From: Skermanella sp. TT6
Lineage (GTDB): Bacteria > Pseudomonadota > Alphaproteobacteria > Azospirillales > Azospirillaceae
Direction: 5' to 3'
Length of the DNA: 64,000 nt
Assembly: GCF_016653635.2 (NCBI RefSeq)
Contig: NZ_CP067420.1
Coordinates: 4,800,001 to 4,864,000, forward strand
The number at the start of each line of letters is the position of its first letter. The stretch's first letter is position 1. Made by a program: the position numbers and the translations under genes. Of the stretch, positions 18,701 to 30,700 are shown one piece after another. The notes under the pieces were generated by a model. That model worked only from the letters and a program-made list of their open reading frames with translations. It searched no databases and was not told the DNA's origin.

Positions 18701-21700
18701 GGCGTCGGCGACCGTGATGCCGGTCAGCGCCACCGTGGTCCCGGCCACGACCGACGGCTGGCGCGGCAGGTCCAGGGTCGGCGCGTTCAGGATCGTGAAA
18801 CCGACCGTCACCGCGGGATCGGGCGTCAGCGCGTCGCGGTCGGTGGTCAGCACCTGGACGCTGCCGGCGGTCGAGCCGAACTTGCCGGTGAAGGTCAGGG
18901 AGGCGAGCGAGGCGTTGAGGTCGGCGATGGTGCCGGTCAGGCGCAGCGTGGTGTCGTTGGGCCGGGTCAGCACGGCCGAGCCGACCGCGTCGATGCCGAT
19001 CTGCCCGTTGGTCGGGACCAGGGTGACCTGGAGCTCGGCGGTGTCGAAATCGCCGACCGTGAGGCCGGGGACCGCCTGGGGCACCCCCGCCACCACGGTC
19101 TGGGCGGCGGGGACGGTGCTTTCCGGGCTGGAAAGGACGTCGATGCTGAGCAGGTCGCTGTCGTCGGCCGTGGCGTCGTCGCCGTCGGCCGTGGTGATCA
19201 GCAGGCTGGCGCCGAGCACCCTCGGCACGGCCGTGAACTCCAGCGAGGCCAGCACCTTGTTGACGTCGGCGACCGTGCCGGCGACCTGGACCCGGTCGCC
19301 GGACAGGCCCGTGACGGTGGCCGAGCCGAACTGGGTGACCGTGACGGTGCCCTGGCTGGGCGTCAAGGTGACGGTCACGCTGCCGCTGTCGGTGTCGGCG
19401 ACGCTGATGCCGAAGATCTCGCTCGACACCCCGGCGACCACCGTCGGGCGCGCCGGCAGCGTGTTCTCCGGCGCCGACAGGATCGAGACCGCGATCCGGC
19501 CCGAATCGTCGGCGGTGGCGGGGTCGCCGTCCGACACGGTCACGTCGATCGCGCCGGCGGCGCTGCCGGAGCTTCCGGCGAAGCGCAGGGTGGCGAGGGT
19601 CGCGTTGACGTCGGCGACGCTGCCGGTGACCGACAGGACGCTGCCCGAGGCGGAGACCGAGGCCGGTCCCGTCACCACGACCGAGCCGTTGACCGGCGTC
19701 AGAGTGACGGTGACCGTGGCGCTGTTGCCGTCGGCGACGCCGAGGCCGGCGATGGCGGTGGCGGTGCCGGCCGGGACGCTGGCGGTGCCCGGCAGGGTGA
19801 TCCGCGGGGCGGCCGGATCGTCGTTCAGGATCACGCCGAACGCCGTGTCGACGGCCAGCGCCGCCGAGGCGGTCGGATTGGACAGCCGGACGCCGAAGAC
19901 CTCGTCCGCCTCGATCGTCTGGTCGCCGGCGACCGCCACGGTGATGGTCTTCACGGTCTCGCCGTCGGCGAAGCTCACCGTGCCGCCGGGCAGGGCGCCG
20001 CCGAAATCGTCGGCGTCCAGGGTGTCGCTTCCGGTGACCTGCCAATCGACGCTCAGCGCGCCGGACAGGTTGCCCGACCTGGTCACGGTGAAGCTGTAGA
20101 GGGTCGTGCCGGAGTCGCCCTCGGATTTCGCGGCGTCGGCTGCGGCGATGGCGAGGCGCGACGGCACCACGATGCCCACGGCGGCCTGGTCCACCCGGGC
20201 ACCCAGGTTGTCGCCGGTGAAGCTGTCCACCGCGCCGGTCAGCCCGTCGCCCGCGGTGCCCTCCTGCAGGGCGGTCGCGGCGCTGCCCTGCGCCACCACC
20301 TGGGCCTGCGTGATGCGGGTCAGGTTCTCCACCGCGTCGCCCTGGCCTCCGCCCGTCGCGGTGTCCACGGCGCCGTTGCTGGCGCCGATCACCTGGGCGG
20401 CGTCGGCCGCGACCGTGGCGACGCGGCCGGCGTCGATGCCGGGCAGCCGGGCGGCGGCGTCGCGCAGCACGGCCTCGATGACCGGCGGCGCGGACAGGTC
20501 GATCCTGGTGCCCGGCGGCAGGGCCGACACGGTCCCGGCCAGCGCCGCCAGGACCGCGCGCCCGGCGTCGCCCATGTTGATCGCCGTGGTGGCGGCCCCG
20601 GCGAGCACCGAGCTGCCCTGGACCAGCAGGTTGGCGATCTTGGCCGCCTCGGCCTGGATCCCCACCGCGGCCGCGACCTCGGCGGCGGAGCGGCCCGCCG
20701 CGGTCGCCTCGACGATCGGGTCGTAGGTCAGCAGGTCGATGCCGGCATCGATCCCCAGCGCCGACCGGACGACCGTCTGGGCCGCCGCGATCTGCGGGTC
20801 GGTCGCGCTGAGGCCGGCGACGCCGACCAGAAGCGTGGTCAGCGGGTTGATCACCTTGGCGCGCGGCGGCGCCTCGAAGATGCCCTTGAAGTCCAGCCCG
20901 GTGGAGATATCGCGCCCGCCGACCAGGATATAGGGGCCGCTGCCGCCCAGGATCTCGAAATTGCCCGAGCCGTCGGTGATCGAGAAGGACTCGCCCTCGT
21001 CCAGCACGCTGTTGCGGTTGGCGTCGGCGAACACGGTGCCGCCGGTGATGTAGCCGTCCACCACGACGCCCTTGAAGGTGTTGACGATGACGTCGCCGGT
21101 CCGGAGCGCGCCCAGGTTGCGTGCCGCGTTGTTGCCTGCGGCGTCCTGGATCCTGCCGCCGTTCAGGTTGATGTTCTGGCCGACCGAGATGCCGTCCTTG
21201 TCGGCGTCCGCCGGGGTGACGGTATAGGCGAAGGTCAGCGTGTCGGCGGGCTGGCCGGGCACCGCGACCAGATCGGCGAAGCGGGTGGTCCTGCCGATGG
21301 TCAGCGCCAGGCGCGGCGTGCCCAGGTTGGTCCGGTCGATCGCCTCGCTGAACTTGACGGTGAAGGTCAGGGTGTCGCCGTCCACGTAGTTGCCGGCCGC
21401 GGGGACCGTCACCGACACGATGGCGGGCGGCGTCACGTCGCGGTCGTCGTCCAGGATCGTTCCCCGGGCGGTCTCGCGCTGGAAGACGATCTTGCCGCCG
21501 GCGAGGCTGGTGGCGACGCCGGTGACCGAGAAGGTGAAGGTCTCGTCCGGCTCCACCACGGTATCGGCGGCGACCGTCAGGGTCACGTCCACGAAGCTGG
21601 CGCCGGATGCCAGGGTCGCCTTGCCGAACGGCAGCCCGCCAACGAAATCGGCGCCATCGGCCTGGCCGTTGTTCCGGGTCGGGTTGTCGACCTGCCAGTC

Positions 21701-23929
21701 GACCACCGTCTCGGCGCTGGTGTCGCCGGTCCGGGTTATGCGGAAGGTCAGCACGGTGTTGCCGGCGGTGCCCTCGGCGGCGACGGCGGCGACCGGCACC
21801 ACGTCGAGCCGCTGGACCGCGGTGACCCTGATGCCGACCACCTGCTCGGCCGGTGCGCCCCCGTCGGACACGCTGTAGATCAGGCTGCCGGCGTCGCCGC
21901 TGAATCCGGCCGGCGGCGTGTAGGTCAGGTTGGCGAGCTGGGTGGCCGTCAGCGTCGTACCGACCGTCACGGCCGCTCCCTCGGCGGTCCTGACGGTTCC
22001 GACGGACGGCAGCGCCGCGATTGCGATGGTCAGCGGGTCGCCTTCCGGATCCACCGGCCGCGTGATGCTCAGGCCGATGGCGGAACTGTCCTGGTCGATC
22101 GTCACGATCTTGTCCGGCTGGAGGACGGGGCCGTTGTTGCGGCCCTCCACCGTGATGAACAGGGTCGCGGTCGAGGTCAGCCCTCCCGCGTCGACGATGG
22201 TGTAGCGCACCTGCTCGACCACGCTCTGCCCGGCGTTGAGGCCGGCATAGGCGCCGTTGGGGTCGAACACGACGCTGCCGTTCTGGCGGATTGTGACCTG
22301 GCCGCCGCCGGGCAGCGTGATCGCCCGGCCGACGCTGGAGGCCAGGCCGTTGACCATGCTGACGACGCGGGTGTCGCCGATGTCCGGGTCGGTGTCGTTG
22401 GACAGCACGCCCTGGGCGGGGGAGAGGGTGAAGGCGCTGTTCTCGCCGGTGGAGACCCGGTCGTCCGCCGCGACCGGCGCGTCGTTCACGTTCTCCACGG
22501 TCAGGATGAAGATGTCGGAGGCGCCGGCGCCGGCCAGGTCGGTCACGGTCAGCCGGATCGTCAGCGTGCCGACGTCGCCGTTGGCCGGGGTGCCGCTGAA
22601 GGTCCGCGTGTTCGTGTGGAACGTCAGCCAGGCCGGCAGCGGGTTGCCGTTGGACAGGGTCGCGGTGGCGGTCAGCTGGTCGCCGCCGTCCACGTCGCTG
22701 AAGGCGGTCGCCGGGATGGTCAGGGAGAACGGCACGCCCTGCGTGGCGGCCGCCCGGCTGAGCGTGCGGCTGGCGGTCGGCGCGTCGTTGACGGAGAGGG
22801 TCCGCACGCTGGTCAGGCTGTCCCCAGCCGTGACCGTCCCGTCGGACACCTGGAGGGTGAACATGGTGGTTTCGACCGTGCCGGGGGTGACGCGGTTCTC
22901 GGTCGGGGTGAAGACGATGGCGCGGAGCGCCGCCTGGACCTGGGCCGCGGTGCCGGTGACCCTCCACACGCCCGTGGCGGCGTCGTAGGTGCCGTTGAGC
23001 GAGCCCTTGGCCGGATCGATGGCGACGGTGGCGGTCAGCGTCTGGTCCGGGCGATCGGCATCTGTTACCCGGACGTCGGGGAACGGCCGGGCGGTCCTGC
23101 GGTCCGTGGTGTCGATGGCGCCGGAGATCCCGGAGATCACCGGGCCGTCGTTGGCCGAAGTGATCCGGACCGTCGTCGAGTCGTCGCTGGCGCTGGCCCC
23201 GGAGGCGTCGAGCGCGGCCACGGTGAAGCGCACGGTCTCGACGGTGCCGGGCGCGACCAGGTTCTCGGCGGGCGTGTAGACGAGCTGGCGGATGGCGGCC
23301 TGGGCCGCCGATGCGGTGCCGGCGAAGGTGAAGCTGCCGGTCCCGGCCTGGGTGAAGCCGGAAGCGGTCAGCGACGCCGTGCTGAAGGTGCCTCGGCTGG
23401 GCGTGTCGACGGTGACCGTCAGCGTCAGGGACTGGCTGGCGTCGGCGTCGGTGACGGTGAAGCCCTGGAACGGCTGCAGGGTGCCCTTGTCGGAGACCGG
23501 CTGGCCGGACGCCGCGCCGCCGAGCTGCGGCGCGTCGTTCACGGCGGCCGTGGTCACCCGGGTGGAAGCGTTGGAAGCCGAGCCGCCGTTGCCGTCGCTG
23601 ATCGAGACCGTGAAGGTCGTGGTCTCGGTCGAGCCGGGATTGACGCGGTTGTCGGTCGGCGTGAAGACCAGGCCCCGGATGGCCGCCTGGGCCGCCGACG
23701 CCGTGCCGGTGTAGGTATAGACGCCGCCGCCCTGGCTGGTGAACCCGTTGAGCGTGGTGAACCCGCCTTTGGCGGCGGCGTCCAGGGTTACGGTGACGGT
23801 CTGGGTCTGGTCCGGGCTGTCCACGTCGGCGAACAGCATGGTGGCGAACGGCAGGGCCGTCTGCTTGTCGGTGATCGAGTGGGTGCCGGCACCGCCGATG
23901 GTCGGCGCGTCGTTCACCCCGGTCACGGT

Positions 23930-24790
23930 GATCGAGGCCGTGTCGGTCGCGGCGCTGAAGGCCGAGGTTCCGCCGGTGGCCGAGGTGTCGGCGGTCGAGC
24001 CGGCCGTGCCGCTCGTGCGGTCCCAGGCGCGGTAGGTGAAGCTCGCCGAGGTGCCGTTCCGCCCGTCGGGCACGAAGCGGACATGGTCGGTCGAGCGCAG
24101 CAGCAGCGCCGCCGCCGGGCTGGGCGAGCCGAAGGCTGTCCAGGTCGAGCCGTCCAGCGAGTACTGCCATGTGCCGTTTCCGGAGGTGATGCCGGTGACG
24201 GCGATGCCCTGCACGGCGCCGGTGTCCACGTCGGTGACGCTGCTGCCCAGGATCGAGGAGACCTGCTGGCCGCCGTTGGTGGTGGCATCCTCGGTGATCT
24301 GGGTCAGCGCCGGGGACGCGGGCGTGAGGACCGGCGCGTCGTTGACCGCGGCGACGGTGAGGGTCGCGGTGTCGGTCGCGGCGCTGAAGGCCGAGGTGCC
24401 GCCGGTGGCCGAGGTGTCGGCGGTCGAGCCGGCCGTGCCGCTCGTGCGGTCCCAGGCGCGGTAGGTGAAGCTCGCCGAGGTGCCGTTCCGCCCGTCGGGC
24501 ACGAAGCGGACATGGTCGGTCGAGCGCAGCAGCAGCGCCGCCGCCGGGCTGGGCGAGCCGAAGGCTGTCCAGGTCGAGCCGTCCAGCGAGTACTGCCACG
24601 TGCCGTTTCCGGAGGTGATGCTGGTGACGGCGATGCCCTGCACGGCGCCGGTGTCCACGTCGGTGACGCTGCTGCCCAGGATGGAGGAGACCGGCTGGCC
24701 GCCGTTGGCGGTGGCATCCTCGGTGATCTGGGTCAGCGCCGGGGACGCGGGCGTGAGGACCGGCGCGTCGTTGACCGCGGCGACGGTCAG
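23930..24790 (-). repeat. Recent tandem duplication inside the adhesin gene (430-bp unit)
   Basis: Two adjacent ~430-base units, about 23930-24350 and 24360-24780, are almost identical at the DNA level. Only scattered single-base differences are seen, for example GGTTCC/GGTGCC near the start and CCAT/CCAC near 24170/24600. Each encodes one cadherin-like VNDAPVLTPASPALTQITEDA unit. Neighbouring units are much more diverged, so this pair arose late or is kept similar by recombination. Confidence 0.85.
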
Positions 24791-27700
24791 CGTGACGGTG
24801 GCCGGCGTTGGGCTGAGGCCGTTGCCGGCGCTGTCGCGCGCACCCTGGACCTGGAAGCCGAAGGTGCCGCCGTCGGCTGTGTTGGCGTTGCTGCCCGGCC
24901 TGAAATAGACCGATGCCGCCTCGGCCGCGGTGATGACGTCGCCGCCGGCGATCGCGACGGACGCGCCGCTGTCCTTGTAGAGCGTGCCGCCGGTGATGGC
25001 GGAGATCCTGAAATGCGTGATCTCCGACCCGTCGGTACCGCTGCGGGTGATCGCGATGGCGCTGGACAGGGTGTCTTCGGTGGTGCTGGTGGCCCCCGAG
25101 ACCGTCGGGGTCTCGGCGACCGCGTTGACCGTCACGGTGAAACTGTCGGTGGCGGTATTGCCGGCCTCGTCCGTCACGGTCAGGGTGATGACCGCGCTGC
25201 CGAACTGGTTGGCCGTGGGGGTCACGGTGACCGTGCGGCCGGAACCGCTGCCGCCGAGCACGACCGCGCTGTCGGCCACCAGGGTGGTGTTGCCGGAGCC
25301 GCGGGTGAGCTGCACGGTGCCGGCCGCGGTCACGCCGTCGCCGACCGTGACGCTCAGGGCGCCGGTGCCGGCATCCTCCTCGATGGTCTGGTTCGCCACG
25401 TCGGAGATGGTCGGCGCGGTCCGGTCGATGGTCACCGTCACGGCGTTCGACGTGGTCTGGTTGCCGGCCGCATCGGTCGCCCGGACGGTGTAGCTGAGGC
25501 CGGTGCCCTCGGCGGCGCCCGTGTGGGTCAGCGTGTTGGTGCCGGCGGTGGAGGTCGCCGTGGCGACCACGGTGGTTCCGCGCAGCAGTTCCAGCGTCAG
25601 CCCGGCCTCGCCGACGGTCAGCGAGAAGGCGGGGTTCGCGGCGTTGGTGATGCCGTCGGTGGACGAGCTGCCGCTGTCGGTCGCGGCGGTCAGGGCCGCG
25701 GCGCCCAGGGTCGGCGCGGTCGTATCGATCACGATGGCCTTGTTGGCACCGAGCGAGCCGGTGGCGCCCGGCGTCGCGAGCGTCAGCGTCGCCGCGTTGC
25801 CGGCGCCGTCCACGATGGACCCGCCGTTCAGCGCCAGCGCGGTGGCCGAGGCGAAGTCCAGGTCGGCCGAGGTGTCGCCGGCCTGCACCGTGTAGGTGAA
25901 GGTCAGCGTGCTCGTGCCGGAGCCGGAGGCGTAGCTGGCCGCCCGGTCGGTCGTGCCGGTCTCCAGCGTGAGCAGGGGGGTGCCGGTGACGGTCACCGCC
26001 TGGCTGAAGGCGACCTGGATGCTGATCGTGCCGCCGGCCTTGTAGGAACCGTCGGCGGTGGAGGAGGTGGCGCCGGTCACCGTCGCGGTGACCGTGTCCA
26101 CGGCGGCGCCGGTGGTGTCGGCGGCGGTGGTCGAGGTTCCGTTGGGGCCGGACGCGGTGACGCTGACGTTGCGGCCGGTCGTCTCGATGGTGCCCGCGAC
26201 GATGGTGTAGCTGGCGGTCCAGGTGCCGGAGCTGTTCGAAGCGCTCACGGCCGAGCCGCCGCCGAACTGGCTGAAATCGACCGTGACCCCGGTCAGGGCG
26301 CCGTTGTTGTCGCCGCCCGCGGTGCTGTTCCAGGTCGCGGTCACCGTGTCGCCGATCCGGAACGCGCCGCCGGTCCCGGTGGCGCCCGAGATCGAGATGT
26401 TGGCGTCGGTGACGGCCGGGACCACGGTCAGGACGACGTCGTTGCCGGTGCCGCCGGCGTAGGAGATCCGGTAGCTCCGGGTGCCGATGGTCAGCAGGCT
26501 TCCCTCGGCGAGGCCGCCGAAGGTGCCGGTGACGGGGTCGTCGCCGTCATTGTCGATCAGCGTGAAGCTGTCGCCCTGCGCGGGCGTGAAGCCGGCGCTG
26601 GCCGACAGGGTGGCGCCGGTGATGGTGACCGCGCCGGTGACCGCGATCCGGTCGTAGCCCGTCCCCGCGGTCGTGCCGTTCAGCTCCGCCGACAGCGTGG
26701 CGCCGGAGGCGACGGTCAGGCCGTTGCCCAGCGTCAGCGTGCCGGGACCGGTGCCCGGCGCGGCCGTGCCGCCCGACGCGACGGAGACCGCGCCGGCCAC
26801 CGAGCCGGAGCCGCCGAGCGTGGCGCCGGAAGCGACCGAGACGGCGCCGGAACCGGTCAGGCCGCCGGTCACCAGGAGGGAGCCCGCGGCGACGGTGGTG
26901 GCGCCGCCGTAGCTGCTGGTGCCGGACAGGGTCACCGCGCCGGTGCCCGACTTGGTCAGGGTGCCGGTACCGGACATCGCGCCCGCATAGGTGCCGTCGG
27001 TGGACTGGCCGAACGCCACGGCCGCGTTGTTGGCGATGGCGCCCTGGAGGCTGACGGTGGTGCCGGCCAGGGTGCCGGCCGACACCGTCGTGCCGCCCGT
27101 GTAGGTGTTGGCGCCGGACAGGGTGACGGTGCCTGTGCCCGACTTGGTCAGCGAACCCGTGCCGGTCATGGCGCCGGAATAGGTGCCGTCGGTGGACTGG
27201 CTGAGCACCACCGCCGCGTTGTTGGCGATGGCGCCCTGGAGGCTGACGGTGGTGCCGGTCAGCGTGCCGGCCGACACCGTGGTGCCGCCGCCGTAGCTGT
27301 TCGCGCCCGACAGGGTCAGGTTGGCCGTTCCCTGCTTGACCAGGCTGCCGGTGCCGGAAACGACGCCGGAGAAGGTGCCGTCGGCCGACTGGTTGACCGT
27401 CAGCGCGTTGGCGCCGAGGGTGATCGCGCCCGCGCCGGACAGCGTGCCGATGGTCTCCGACGCGGAAAGGCCCAGCGTCGCGCCGGAGGCGACCGCCACG
27501 GTCCCGCCGTCGTTCAGCGCGCTGCCGCCCGACGCCGTCAGCGTGCCGGCCGACACCGTCGTGCCGCCCGTGTAGGTGTTGGCGCCCGACAGCGTCACCG
27601 TGCCGGCGCCGGTCTTGGTGAGGGCGCCGGTGCTGCCGCCCGCGTCGGCGAGGACGGCGCCGATGGCGAGCGTATCGCCCGAGCCGTTGGTCACGGTCAG

Positions 27701-30700
27701 CCCGCCGCCCAGGTTGAGCTTGCCGGTGCCGGCGAGGGTCAGGGTCCCGGCGGGATCGGCGTCGAGGGTCAGGCCGGCCGCCACGGCGACGTCGGAGCCG
27801 AGGATGATGGTCTGGCCGCTGAGCCCGGCGGCGAACCGGATGGTGGCGCCGGTGGGGTTGTTGGCCGCGAAATGCAGCGCCTCCCGCAGGGAGAGCCCGC
27901 CGCCGTCCGCGGTCGCGGCGGCCATGGTGGCGTCGGCCGTTCCGTCGGTGTCGCCCGCGTCCACGCCGTCGTCCGAGTTCACGGTGACCGTCAGCTCGTT
28001 CGTCACGGTGATCGAGAGCGACTTGTCGTAGGTCCCGCCGGTGGCGCCGTCGTCGGCGCGCACGACCACCGCGTAGGTGCCGGTGGCCAGGGTGGTCGGG
28101 CTGGTCGCCCGCAGGCTGGTGCCGCTGACGTTGAAGCTGGCGGCGGTGGTGTCGCCGTTGACGCTGACGATGGAGAAGCTGTGCGACGCATGGTCCACGT
28201 CGGTCGCCGACAGCGTGCCGATCACCGCGTTGGCCGTGTCGAACACGGTCACCGTGCCGGCGGTCAGCGCGATGTCCGTGGGCGCGTCGTTGACCGAGGC
28301 GATGGATGTTCCGAGCGAGACTCCCGCCGCCGACACCTTGGAGGTGCCGTCGTCGGACGTGGTGTCGAAGCTCGCCCGGGCGGTGCCGCTGGTGAAGGTG
28401 GTGGCGGAGGAGTCGTCCACCGCGAACACGGTCAGCGCGCCCGGCGTGCCGTTGTAGTTGGCGGCCGGAACGAAGCGCAGCCTGGCGCCGGTGTCGAGCA
28501 GCAGCGCCGCCGAGGTCGAGACCGTGCCGACCGAATGCCAGTTGGTGCCGTCGGTCGAGTATTGCCAGGTGCCCTGGGTCCCCGTGCTGGCATCCCCGGA
28601 GATCGCGATCCCGGCCAGCGCGTTGGCGGACGAGCCGCCGGTCACCGTGTCGGTGGCATCGGAGAACAGCGTGGAGAACAGGCTGGTCACCGTGGCGCCC
28701 GCGGGCGCCGTGGTGTCCTCGTCGACCGCCGCCAGGGTGGCGCCGCCGGTGAAGCTGGGCGCGTCGTTGACCGCGCCGACGGCGATCGACGCCGTGTCGG
28801 TCGCGGTCGAGAACGCCGTGATGCCGCCGTTCTTGCCGGTCCCGGTGTCCGCCGTGCTGCCGGCGGTGCCGCTCGACTTGTCCCAGGCGCGGAAGGTGAT
28901 GGTCGCGGAGCCGTTGTAGTTGGCCGCCGGGACGAAGCGGATCTTGTGCGTATCGTTGCCGGTCAGCGTTCCGTCGAGCAGGCGCGCGGCGGACGCGGAG
29001 ACGGAGGAGCCGAAGTCGGTCCAGCTCGTTCCGTTGTTGGTCGAGTACTGCCAGGTGCCGTTGGCGTTGTCGACCGCGGTGACCGCGATCGCCTTGACCG
29101 CCGTGCCGTCGGCATCGGTGATCGAGCTGTCGACCACCATGGAGGCGATGCTGGTGCCGGTGTTGGAGGCGTCCGCCACGTCCTCGGCGATGCCGGTCAG
29201 CGTCGGCGAATAGGTGTCGATCAGCACCGGCGCGTTGTTGACCACCGTCACCGTCAGGTCGTTGCCGTCGGCGCCGGTGTAGCTGATCTGGAAGGTGTAG
29301 CCGCCGGACGCGAAGGTATCGCCCTGCGCCAGGGTGAAGCCGTCCGACGTCTTCAGGGTGCCGGTGATGGCGTCGGTGCCGTCATTGCTGATCAGGACGA
29401 AGCTGTCGCCGATCGCGGGCGTATAGCCCAGGGTCAGCGTCAGCCTCGCGCCGGTGATGTTGACCGTGCCGGTCACCGCGATCCGGTCGTAGCCGGTGCC
29501 GGCCGTGGTGCCGTTCAGCTCCGCCGCCAGGAAGCCGCCCGAGGAGATGGCGAGGCCGTTGCCCAGCGTCAGCGTGCCGGGGCTGTTGCCGGCCGCGACG
29601 GTGCCGCCGCTCGTGATCGAGACGGCGCCCGCGACGCTGCCCGAACCGCCCAGCGTGGCGCCGGAGGAAACCGTCACCGCCCCGGTGCCGGTCAGCGACC
29701 CGTTGACCGCCAGCGTGCCGGCCGACACCGTGGTGGTGCCGGAATAGCTGCTGGTGCCGGTCAGGGTCAGCGTGCCGGCGCCCGATTTGGTCAGGTTGCC
29801 CGTGCCGGAGATCGCGCCCGACAGGGTCAGCGGGTTGGCGTTGCTCACCGTGCCGTTGGAGGCGCCGAGCGTGATCGCGTTGGCGAGGGAAAGCCCCGAC
29901 CCCGTGACGCTCAGGGTGCCGCCGTTCAGGGTCACCGTGCCGGCCAGCGCCGAGGCCGAGCCCACGGCCACCGTGCCGGCGGTGACGGACATGCCGCCGG
30001 TGGCGCCGGTCACGGTCAGGGTGCCGGTGCCGACCTTGGTCAGGGCGAAGCCGTTGGCAGCCACCGCGCCGGACAGCGTGACGTCGGCCTCGGTCCGGAC
30101 CGAGGCGTCGCCGGTCAGCGTGACGGCGTTGTCGATCGTGGCGGCGGCGGTCACCTTCAGCGCGGTGCCGGCCGCCAGGGTCACCGTTCCCTGCCCCAGG
30201 TTGGCGTCGGCGCCCACCGACAGCGTGCCGCCGCCGATCGTGGCCGCCCAGGCGGCGGCGCTGTTGGTGCTCCCGGTCAGCGCGACCGTGCCCGCCCCCG
30301 CCTTGGTCAGCGTCGTGGTGCCGGTGATCGCGCCCGACAGCGTCAGCGCGTCGGTGCCGCCGGTCAGGGCGTAGCTGATCGTGCCGCCGCCGGTGCCGAG
30401 CGCGATGGCCTTGGTGATCTCCTGCGCGCCGGTGCCGGTGAATTCCAGCGTGCCGCCGGCCAGCGTCAGGGGGGCCGTGCCGAGGTTCGCGTCCGCGGAC
30501 ACGCTGAGGGTGCCCGCCGTGACCGAGGTGCCGCCGGCATAGGTGTTGGCGCCGGACAGGACGACCTTGCCGGTCCCCTGGCTCGCGACGGTCACGCCGC
30601 CGTTGCCGATGACGCCGCCGAAGGTCAGGTCGGCGCTGATCGAGTTGTTGACGGTGCGGGTCGCCCCGCCCAGGTCGACGGCACCCGTGAAGGTCAGCGC